From assembly GCA_021129445.1 (NCBI GenBank), contig JAJOLG010000011.1, positions 1 to 21,961 of the forward strand: DNA of 21,961 bases, read 5' to 3'. Below, in pieces: positions 8,709 through 15,752 of this stretch. Origin of the DNA: Candidatus Altimarinota bacterium. GTDB lineage: Bacteria; Patescibacteriota; Gracilibacteria; GCA-2401425; JAJOLG01. The notes beneath the pieces were generated by a model. It was not told the origin of the DNA, did not search any database, and was given only the letters and a program-made list of their open reading frames with translations. Position 1 is the stretch's first letter. The number at the start of each line of letters is the position of its first letter. The position numbers were made by a program, and so were the translations under genes.

Positions 8709-10310
8709 ATGAATTATTCACAAGAATCTTTGGAAAGAATTGAAAAAGTAAAAAATTTGAAAAAGGCTTGAATAAGCCCTTATGCGAATAAATTTGATAA
8801 AAAAAATTCTTTGGATGAGTTGAAAAATCTTTCAGAAGAAAAATTTTCTGATGTTAATTTTTTGATGGAAAATTGAGCGGAAAATAAATTTTCAACAGCT
8901 TGAAGAATGATGACTTTTAGAGCCCATTGAAAACTTTCTTTTGCAAAAATAAAAGATTTTTCATGAGAATTGCAAATTGCTTTTGTTAGAGATAAAGTAA
9001 AAATTAGAAATAAAAATGAACTTTTGGATGCGATAAAAGTTTGAGAAATTGAGTATACTGCTTATAAATTTATCGAAAAAATAATTGATTTGTGAGATTT
9101 TGTTTGAGTTAAATGAGAAATGTTTGTGACAAAACACTGAGAACCGACACTTTTTGTAAACGAAATTCAGATTTTATCGAAGGCAATTCGTCCGCTTCCT
9201 GAAAAATTTCATTGAATTCAAGATCAAGATGCAATTTATCGTCAAAGGTATTTGGATTTTACAATGAATGATAAATCTTATCAAAATGCGGTTTTGAGGA
9301 CAAAAATAGTGAAGGCGATTAGGCAATTTTATTGGAAAAATGATTTTTCGGAGGTAGAAACACCAGTTTTATGAAATTCTGCGAGTTGAGCAGCGGCACA
9401 GCCTTTTATTACTCATCATAATGATTTTGATCAAGATTTTTATTTGAGAATTGCACCAGAGACTGCCTTAAAAATGACAACTGCTTGAAGATTCGAAAGG
9501 GTTTTTGAGATTTGAAAAAATTTTAGAAATGAGGGGTCTAGCCCAACTCATATGCAGGAATTTACTGCGGTTGAGCATTATGCAGCTTGGTGGAATTTTG
9601 AAGATAATATGAAATTTACAGAAGAAATGTTCGATTTTATTTTTACAGAATTGTGAATTTCGAGAAAAATAATGGTAAAAGATAAAAATTGAGAAGCAAA
9701 AGAGGTTGATTTTTGAAAGAAATTTGAAAAAATTGATTATATTGAGTGAGTAAAAAAAGAATCGTGAATTGATATTTCTGAATTTTGAGCGGAAGATGAG
9801 GATGAATTGAGGGATTTGATAAAATCAAAATGAATTCAATTTGAGTGAATGGACAAAATGTGAACAACAACTTTAATTGATTATTTGTACAAAAAAGTTT
9901 TGAGACCGAAAATTTTATGACCTGCTTTTGTTTATAATTATCCAAAAACAATGCAACCACTTGCAAGGCAAAATGATGAAAATCCGTGAATTGTTGAGCA
10001 GTTTCAATTAGTTGTAAATTGAAATGAGATTTTAAAAGCTTATTCTGAGCTTGTGGATCCGTTTATTCAAGCGGAAAATTTTAATGTTCAGTGAGATGCA
10101 CTTGAAAGATGAGATGAGGAGGCAACAGCATGAGATGACGAGTTTTTGCTTGCAATGGAGCATTGAATGCCTTGTCAATCAGGTTGGGGGATGTGAATTG
10201 ATAGGTTTGTATCGATTTTAACAGAGCAAGATAATTTAAGGGATACGGTTTTATTTCCTTTGATGAAGCCGGTAAGTGGTGAGGAAAAAGTGGAAGAAGT
10301 TGGTGAATAA
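8709..10310 (+). CDS. lysS: Lysyl-tRNA synthetase, class II
   Basis: 533 residues; charges tRNA-Lys. The N-terminal OB-fold anticodon-binding domain (about 55-160) contains [17 protein letters not shown]. Class II motif 1 region follows ([11 protein letters not shown] ... [17 protein letters not shown]), then motif 2 [16 protein letters not shown] (about 262-277) followed by [15 protein letters not shown], and motif 3 GWGMGIDRFV (about 492-501). AYSELVDPF and the acidic DEEATAGDDEF stretch fit the lysine enzyme. Length is slightly above the usual 490-510 because of the region around residues 325-400. Motif glycines are mixed TGA and GGN, a direct test of recoding. Flanked by the mscS terminator and its own terminator, it is probably monocistronic. 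Secure. Confidence 0.97.
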
Positions 10311-10326
10311 TTTTATAAAAATATTT

Positions 10327-10358
10327 TTAAAATCTCAGGTTTTTTTCTGAGATTTTTT
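10327..10358 (+). terminator. lysS terminator
   Basis: A stem of at least 10 bp (AAAATCTCAG / CTGAGATTTT), 8-base T-rich loop and T-tract, 16 bases after the lysS stop. Confidence 0.85.
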
Positions 10359-10367
10359 AAAATTTTT

Positions 10368-10396
10368 TTGCTATATTGAAAAAATTTTTTTAGAAT
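10368..10396 (+). promoter_or_regulatory. Promoter of the DnaQ-like gene
   Basis: -35 TTGCTA (10368-10373), exactly 17 bases, -10 TAGAAT (10391-10396); the ATG is 26 bases downstream. It begins 10 bases after the lysS terminator, so the gene is a separate transcription unit. Confidence 0.6.
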
Positions 10397-10421
10397 TTTT
10401 TTGAAAAATAAAAAAATAAAA

Positions 10422-11006
10422 ATGATATCAAACTTAACTTTTGCAGTTTTAGATACAGAAACAACAGGTTTTAATCCTGATAAATGAGACAGATTACTTG
10501 AAATTTGAATTGTTAAAATCAAAAATTGAAAAGTTTCAAGAGAGGATGCTTTTGAAACTATGATAAATCCAGAAAGAAATATTCCACTTTCTGCAAGTCG
10601 TGTAAACCATATTACTGATGAAATGGTGAAAGATGCACCGACAATTGATAAAATTATTCACGATTTTGTAAAATTTTTTGATGGAGTGGATTACACTTTA
10701 ATTCATAATGCAAAATTTGATATTTGATTTATCGAGCGGAATTTGAAAAAATTTTGATATGAGGATTTTAAAATGCCAAAAATTATTTGTACAATGGAGC
10801 TTTCAAAAGCACTTTATCCGCATTATAATGCACATAATCTTGATGCAATTGCGAAAAGATTTTGACTTTCAATTACAGATTGAGAGTTGAGACACAGGGC
10901 TTTATGAGATGTGATTTTGACAGGTGAGGTTTTTTTGAAATTTGTTGAGGAAAATCCTATGTTGATTTTTTCGATGATGGATGAAATTTCATCAAAATTT
11001 AACTAA
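10422..11006 (+). CDS. DnaQ-like 3'-5' exonuclease (DEDDh family)
   Basis: 194 residues. Exo I motif FAVLDTETTGFNP (7-19) supplies the Asp/Glu pair. Exo II is seen in YTLIHNAKFDIGFIER with Asp after NAKF. Exo III is the DEDDh version, HRALGDVILT, with His and Asp spaced by five. The insert HNLDAIAKRFGL before it is typical of DNA polymerase III epsilon subunits and related proofreading exonucleases. It acts on 3' ends of DNA, as proofreading subunit or in repair; there is no fused polymerase or UvrC domain, and no clear C-terminal clamp-binding motif can be recognised. It has its own promoter and A-rich leader. The DEDDh nuclease call is firm; assignment as the replicative proofreader is a reasonable inference. 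Confidence 0.9.
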
Positions 11007-11011
11007 TATTT

Positions 11012-11040
11012 TTTACAAATTAAAAAAAAATTGTTAAAAT
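11012..11040 (+). promoter_or_regulatory. Promoter of the hibernation-factor gene
   Basis: -35 TTTACA (11012-11017), 17-base spacer, -10 TAAAAT (11035-11040). Transcription would start near 11047, which supports translation from the ATG at 11070 rather than an earlier ATG. Confidence 0.6.
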
Positions 11041-11069
11041 TTTTTTACTTACAAAATAATACAAAAATT

Positions 11070-11417
11070 ATGAAAATTATTACAAAAGCAAAGAATTTTT
11101 CATTAAATGAATCTCAAAAACAATTTATTGATGAAAAAATAGTAAAAATCAGAGAATTGTCAAAAAATTTAAATGACGAATCTCATGAAATTCACATTGA
11201 TTTTGAAGTAAATGAAACGCAAAAGCCAGAAGATAAATATTCTTGTGTTGCAACTGCAAATTTAAAATGACATTCGACAATTAGGGTTGAAAAAAAATCT
11301 GATTCTGTTGAGAAAGCGTTTATGGAAATGAAAAAAGTGCTTGTTGAGGATATTAAAAAATTGAAAAATAAAAAATGATGAATTTTTTGAAAAATTAAGA
11401 ATATTTTTTGAAAATAA
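11070..11417 (+). CDS. hpf: Ribosome hibernation promoting factor (HPF/RaiA, S30AE family)
   Basis: 115 residues, the short-HPF length. These proteins bind the 30S decoding region and silence or dimerise ribosomes under starvation. The sequence has the family's beta-alpha-beta pattern: MKIITKAKNFSLNESQ, then a helix QFIDEKIVKIRELSK (about 18-32), an acidic strand HEIHIDFEVNE (about 43-53), a strand YSCVATANLKG, and a basic helix VEKAFMEMKKVLVEDIKKLK. A glycine- and lysine-rich tail GGIFGKIKNIFGK follows, five of whose glycines or adjacent residues come from TGA codons. The internal ATG at 11070 is chosen because an upstream frame-open ATG at 11031 lies inside the predicted promoter. A strong hairpin follows the stop. 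Assignment good; long-form dimerisation domain absent. Confidence 0.85.
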
Positions 11418-11436
11418 AATTTTTTTAGATTTTTTT

Positions 11437-11464
11437 AAAAACTCCAAATTTTTTTGGAGTTTTT
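11437..11464 (+). terminator. hpf terminator
   Basis: A perfect 10-bp stem (AAAAACTCCA / TGGAGTTTTT) with a T-rich loop, 20 bases after the stop. Confidence 0.85.
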
Positions 11465-11474
11465 AAAAAAAACC

Positions 11475-11504
11475 TTGCAAAATAAAAAAAAATTTTTTCA
11501 ATAT
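11475..11504 (+). promoter_or_regulatory. Promoter of murF
   Basis: TTGCAA (11475-11480) and CAATAT (11499-11504) with an 18-base A-tract/T-tract spacer. It lies 10 bases after the hpf terminator and 22 bases before the ATG at 11527. Confidence 0.45.
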
Positions 11505-11526
11505 TTAAAAAAAATAAACAAAAATA

Positions 11527-13160
11527 TGGTTTTTCTTTCAATTTTGATTTTTTTAAAAAATTTACTTTTTTTCTGAAAAGTTTGGCAAATCAAAGAATAT
11601 CGCATCGACAGGATTTCTGATTGGTTGCAAAATGAAAATTGATTGAAAATTATTTTTAATAAAATTGTAATAATTTATTTATTTTTATTTTTTTTCTGAA
11701 TTTTTTGAGAAAATATTTTTTCTTTTGTTCAAAATTTTTTACCAGTTTTAAAAAATATTTCCTTTCAAAAAATATTTTTTTACTCAATTTTTGTAATTTT
11801 TATTGCAGAAATTTTTCTTATTTTTTTCAAATTGTTTCAAAATAAATTAGTTGTTCCAAAATTCACATCAAGAATGAGTTTGATTTTTTTGGTTTCTGTG
11901 ATTTTAAATATTTTGATTTTGAGTTTTGTGTGATTTAATTTTGAAAACATTTTATTTATAATTTTTCTTTTAAATGCACAATTTTTAATTTTTTGATTGT
12001 GAGTTTTTTTAACCTATCCAGTCGCAAAGCATTTAAAATCAACGATTACGATTTCTGCAAAAAATAAAATTGCAGAATTGAAAAATTTGAAAAAAGTTTG
12101 AATTACTTGATCTTATTGAAAATCAACCGTGAAATCGTTTTTGGTTCAGGTTTTTGAGCAAAATTTTTCTACAATTTGAACTTTTGAAAATCAAAATACA
12201 CCACTTTGAATTTCAAACTTAATTTTAAAAAAATTGGATGATACTTTTGAATATTTTTTTTGTGAAATGGGAGCCTATAAACAGTTAGAAATTCGAGAAT
12301 TATGAGAAATTGTAAATCATAAATATTGATTTTTAACTTGAATAAATAATCAGCATTTGGCACTTTTTGGGTCGCAGGCAAATGTTGTTTTGTGAAAATC
12401 TGAAATTGCTGAAAAAGTTTTTGAAAATGATTGAGTTTTATATGTAAATTGAGATAGTTTTTTTTGTAAAAAAGCGCAATTCCCAAAAGGTTTAAAAATT
12501 GTATTTTATTGATTAAATAAATTAAATTCTGCATTTTCTGAGATTGTAGATTTTTCTGAAAATGGGATGAAGTTTAACTTTTTTTACAAATGAGAAAAAT
12601 ATATTTTTGAAGTTGATATTTTATGAAAGCATAATATCTTGAATTTAACAGGTGTTTTGGCTTTTTCTTTTGATCAGTGATTGACTCACGAGCAAATTCA
12701 AAATGCTTTAAAAACTTTAAAAACACCAGAAAAAAATTTAGAATTAACTAAAAAATTTTTTGATGATTGAAGAAAAATTTTTTTGATAAATGATACTTAT
12801 AATTCTAATTTTGATTGAGTTTTATCAGCCTGCGATAGTGTGCAAATTTTTTGAAATGCGAAAAAAGTTTTAGTTTTAGATGATATTTTGGAGCTTTGAA
12901 AATGAGCAAGAGATATTCATATTGAGCTTTGACGAGAATTGGCAAAGTTTGATTTTGATGAAATTTGTTTAGTTTGAAGGAATTTTAGGGCTTATGTTGA
13001 GCAAGGTTTAAAGGAGAAATGATTTCCTGAGGAGAAAATATTTTTCAATTTTATTTTTGATTTTTTGGAGAAAAATTTAGATGCAAAAAATGAAAAGCAG
13101 ATTTTTTTGTTTGAATGAAGAGAGACGGAAAAGTATTTTGAGAAGGTTAAGAATTTTTAA
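11527..13160 (+). CDS. murF: MurF-family UDP-MurNAc-tripeptide--D-Ala-D-Ala ligase with N-terminal membrane domain; apparent frameshift near 11549-11555
   Basis: Adds the D-Ala-D-Ala dipeptide to UDP-MurNAc-tripeptide in peptidoglycan synthesis. About 543 residues if the frameshift is bridged. The N-terminal third is hydrophobic, beginning with a membrane helix, then WQIKEYRIDRISDWL, then two to four membrane helices before the Mur ligase core. The core shows the P-loop GITGSYGKST at about 190-200, MGAYKQLEIRELGEI, the HLALFGS segment, a tail domain with NDTYNSNFDGVLSACDSV, VLVLDDILELGKGARDIH and LVGRNF, all in MurF order. The A-leader ATG at 11527 (MVFLSILI) runs into TAA at 11554 after a T-run. 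The remaining gene is in the next frame, and one extra T would join them. Either an indel, sequencing error or a non-ATG start explains it. Function secure; start uncertain. Confidence 0.85.
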
Positions 13161-13217
13161 TTAAATAGTGCAAAGAAATTTTCTGTTTTGCTCAGAATAA
13201 CAGAAAAAAATATTTTA

Positions 13218-13257
13218 AATAATTTTCAAGTTTTTAGCTTGAAAATTATTTTTTTTT
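13218..13257 (+). terminator. murF terminator
   Basis: A 13-bp perfect stem (AATAATTTTCAAG / CTTGAAAATTATT) around a 7-base loop, followed by seven Ts. It lies 58 bases after the stop, past a weaker hairpin at 13178-13207. Confidence 0.88.
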
Positions 13258-13293
13258 GAGTAAAATTTTTTACTAAAAACAAAAATAAAAAAT

Positions 13294-13968
13294 ATGAGTA
13301 AAAATACAATAATTCCGTCGATTAAAGACCAGGCTTTGGTTTTGGATAGACTTGCAGAATTTTATTTTTCTTGAATTGATAGTTTTGTTGAGTTGATATC
13401 TGAGATGACATGAGAAATTTCTTTTAAAAAATTAAGGGCTGTAATTTTGTATTTAGTTGAGTTTTGATATATTCAAAGGTCTTATACTTGAAAATGAAAT
13501 GAATTTTATGTAAAAATTACGAAAAAATGAATTGTTTATTATGAAGAAATTTTTTCATCTGAAAATGTAAATAATGAGAAAAAATTAACTTTTCTTGAAA
13601 AAATAAAGAAAGTTTCTGAATGAGTTGGTGCAGTAAAATGAATTGCAACATGAGTTGTTGCGGTTTTTACAATTTTATGAGTTTGATTTCATTCTGAAAT
13701 TTCAAATCAATTTTCTGCAAAAATTTTGCAAACTAATGAAAAAAATGAAATTGTTTTTACTCAAAAAGAAGCAATTAGGTTTTTAAAAAATAAATTTGAA
13801 AATGTAAAATTTAATTGTGTTTTTATTCAAAAAAATACTTTTTCTTGTAAAGTTATAAAAGATAAAAAACTTCAAGTTTTACATTGAAGTTTTGAAGAAA
13901 AAAGACTTGTTGATAAAAAAATTATTTTGAGAAAATGACCTGACTGAGAAATTTTTTTAGTTAAATAA
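13294..13968 (+). CDS. Unknown protein: winged-helix-like N-terminus, one membrane helix, C-terminal domain (224 aa)
   Basis: 224 residues with TGA as Gly. Residues about 10-90 look like a winged-helix module: helices LDRLAEFYF and SFVELISEM, then LRAVILYLVEFGYIQR as recognition-type helix and wing, and NEFYVKITKKGIVYYEEI. A glycine-rich hydrophobic segment, about residues 113-132 (VKGIATGVVAVFTILGVGF), may be one membrane helix. The remaining ~90 residues form a charged, Cys-containing domain ending VDKKIILRKGPDGEIFLVK. This arrangement could be a membrane-tethered regulator, but no known family is recognised and the DNA-binding role is inference. It lies between the murF terminator and the minus-strand fmt block; its end overlaps the neighbouring convergent gene by 12 bases. 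Confidence 0.75.
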
Positions 13969-14193
13969 ATTTTTTATTTTACGATAAATAAAGTTTAAAA
14001 TATTATCAGAAATACAATCAACTTTTTCTCAATTTTCGTAAGATTGTATAAAATTATTTTGCTCTTTATTTTTTTTAATATTTTCTTGGACTCTTTTTTC
14101 AAATTGCTCATCAAAATATTTGCTGTTGTGAAATTGATTTAAAGGTTCATCTGATAAGTCTCTTTCGAAGTATTCTGTATTTTTTCAAAACAT
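13957..14193 (-). CDS. Small hypothetical protein downstream of fmt (78 aa)
   Basis: 78 residues, starting 4 bases after the fmt stop on the same strand, so most likely its operon partner. The sequence is hydrophilic, with an acidic first third (FERDLSDEPLNQFHNSKYF), a Lys/Gln/Asn-rich helical middle (FEKRVQENIKKNKEQ) and a helical end NILNFIYRKIKNLF. It has two in-frame TGA codons and ends in TAA overlapping 12 bases of the convergent winged-helix-protein gene. No signal peptide, membrane helix or known motif is recognised. It is supported mainly by operon position and by the in-frame TGA codons, and its function is unknown. Confidence 0.65.
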
Positions 14194-14197
14194 AAAA

Positions 14198-15130
14198 TTA
14201 AGTTAAAGTTGTTCAAATAAAATTTTGATTTCAATTGATAAAATCAGAAATTTTTTGTGCTTTTTTTCATTCTAATTGCACTTCTAAAATTTCTAAAAAT
14301 CAATGAATAGTATTTATAAAAATTTTTTTATCAATTACAATAACTTTTCAAGGTTTTTTTATGTGATTTTTTTCACATTTTTTATCAAAACTTGCTTTTA
14401 AAATTTTTAATTTTTTCTCTCAAAAATAGCAAAAAACTCATGGCCAAGGGGTAAAAGCATTTAATTTTTGCAGAATTTCTTTTGAAGATTCTTTTTCAAA
14501 ATTTATTTTTCAATCTTCTTTTGAGATTTTTTTGCAATAAGTTGCCAAATTTTCATCTTGTTTTTGAGGTTTTAATTCTCATTTGAAAATTTTTCCCAAA
14601 TCATCGCAAAAATTTTTTGCAAATCATTTCATTTTTTCAAAAATTTTTTCTGTGGTGTCAAATTTTTCAATTTTGCATTTGTGGATATTCCAAACAGCTC
14701 ATGCATCCATTTTTTCTTCCAAATTCATTGTTGAAATTCAGGTTTCCGAGTCTCAATTTAAAATTGCCGATTGAATTGGCGATGCTCCGCGATATTTTGG
14801 CAAAATGCTTCAATGTGCATTGATATTAAATTTTGCGATTTCAAGCGATTCTTTTGGTAAAATTTTTCAATATGCAACAACAACGAAAAAATCAGGTTTT
14901 TCATTTTTTAAAATTTCAGTAATTTCAGATTTTTTTTCTGGTTGAAAAACTGGAATTCAGTATTTTTTTCAAATTTTTTTTGTTTCAGTTTCTGTTAAAA
15001 TTTGCTTTCTTCAAATTTTTTTATCTTCTTGTGAAATAATTGCAGAAACAGAAAATCTTCAATCTTGAATAATTTCCTCCAAATATTTTGCAGAAAAATC
15101 TCATGTTCCTGCGAAAACTATTTTTATCAT
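14198..15130 (-). CDS. fmt: Methionyl-tRNA formyltransferase
   Basis: 310 residues; formylates Met-tRNA(fMet) for translation initiation. The N-terminal Rossmann motif is KIVFAGTGDFSAKYLEEI (residues 3-20). The catalytic core has FFVVVAYGKILPKESL followed by the signature INAHGSILPKYRGASPIQ (103-120) with Asn104 and His106, then NGDSETGISTM and the catalytic-type aspartate in MDAG (Asp142). The C-terminal tRNA-binding domain is indicated by LNAFTPWPGVF followed by basic strands to the end. Length matches the family. The tga codons fall at glycines of FAGTGDF, AHGS and ILNGD. Start chosen because MIKIVFAGTG is the canonical N-terminus. It is followed within 5 bases by a 78-aa gene and preceded by rpmA. 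Secure. Confidence 0.96.
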
Positions 15131-15151
15131 AAAATTTATTTTATTTTTGAA

Positions 15152-15180
15152 TATAAAAAAAAGAATTTAAATTTTTTCAA
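15152..15180 (-). promoter_or_regulatory. Promoter of fmt overlapping the rpmA terminator
   Basis: On the minus strand, TTGAAA (15180-15175) lies in the loop of the rpmA terminator and TTTATA (15157-15152) follows after 17 bases, 22 bases before the fmt ATG. The overlap means fmt transcription starts within the terminator sequence. Confidence 0.45.
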
Positions 15181-15192
15181 ATTTAAATTCTT
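15155..15192 (-). terminator. rpmA terminator
   Basis: Perfect 14-bp stem (AAGAATTTAAATTT and its complement) with a 4-base loop at 15161-15192; on the minus strand it is followed by an uninterrupted run of eight Ts, 18 bases after the rpmA stop. A strong intrinsic terminator. Confidence 0.9.
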
Positions 15193-15209
15193 AATATTTT
15201 TTTTAAAAA

Positions 15210-15488
15210 TTATTTATCAACTACATTTACAACAGTATTTTTGTAAGTTCTTCAATTAAATTTCATTTTTCTTTCAATTGTAAATTTTACAACTCAATCA
15301 CGAATTGCGAAAATTGTGTGATCTCTTCAAAGTGAAACTCATTTTCAAGGATGCCATTTTGTTCATCTTTGTCTAACGATAATATTTCAAGATTTTACAG
15401 TTTCTCATCAAAATTTTTTTACTCACAGACGTTGTCATTTACTGTCTCTGGTGTTTTTTGCCGTACCTCATGCTAGCTTATGTGCCAT
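15210..15488 (-). CDS. rpmA: 50S ribosomal protein bL27
   Basis: 92 residues, a near-textbook bL27. It begins MAHKLAGGTAKNTRDS, continues GQRLGVKKFGGETVKSGNII and VRQRGTKWHPGKGVSLGRDH, and ends NGRTYKNTVVNVVDK. The N-terminal tail reaches the ribosomal peptidyl transferase centre. No N-terminal cleavage extension like that of some Firmicutes is present, since the Met-Ala-His start is immediate. A high fraction of glycines (LAGG, RLGV, FGG, SGN, RGTK, PGKG, DGV) are TGA codons in this extremely conserved protein, making it one of the best proofs of UGA=Gly in the window. Own promoter (TATAAT at 15508-15503 on minus strand) and a strong terminator. Certain. Confidence 0.98.
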
Positions 15489-15502
15489 ATGTTATTTTTT
15501 AA

Positions 15503-15508
15503 ATTATA
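15503..15508 (-). promoter_or_regulatory. Likely -10 element (TATAAT) for rpmA
   Basis: A perfect TATAAT on the minus strand 14 bases upstream of the rpmA ATG, leaving a very short leader. A good -35 is not obvious. Confidence 0.5.
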
Positions 15509-15538
15509 AAACGAGTTTCTATTTTTTATTATTTTTTT

Positions 15539-15614
15539 GAAAAATGGACTACTTTTTTCAGTGAAAAATAATTTGAAATTTTCAGTGCATCAAAAATTTC
15601 GAAAAATAGACTGC
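15539..15614. repeat. Nested imperfect direct repeats in the rpmA/SLH-gene divergent interval
   Basis: GAAAAATGGACTAC (15539-15552) recurs as GAAAAATAGACTGC (15601-15614), 62 bases apart. Between them TTTTCAGTG occurs twice (15555-15563 and 15579-15587, 24 bases apart). They sit about midway in the divergent intergenic region, where an operator could serve either gene. The two G+C-containing words stand out in otherwise pure A/T DNA. Confidence 0.45.
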
Positions 15615-15711
15615 TCATTTTTAATTTTTAATAAAAAAAATCTGTTTTGTCAAAAAAAAATAAAATAATTTTTTTTATATTGAAAAAAATTTATTTTTTA
15701 ACAAAAAAACT

Positions 15712-15717
15712 TATAAT
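15712..15717 (+). promoter_or_regulatory. Possible -10 element (TATAAT) for the SLH-protein gene
   Basis: A perfect TATAAT 36 bases before the ATG. No convincing -35 at the usual spacing. The A-rich leader follows as at other genes here. Confidence 0.45.
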
Positions 15718-15752
15718 TTAAAAGAAAATTTTTATAAAAATAATTAAAAAAA

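Noticed and set aside
11031-11072. Earlier ATG at 11031 as the hpf start
   Set aside because: It lies inside the predicted promoter and adds residues not typical of the family; the ATG at 11070 gives the usual N-terminus.
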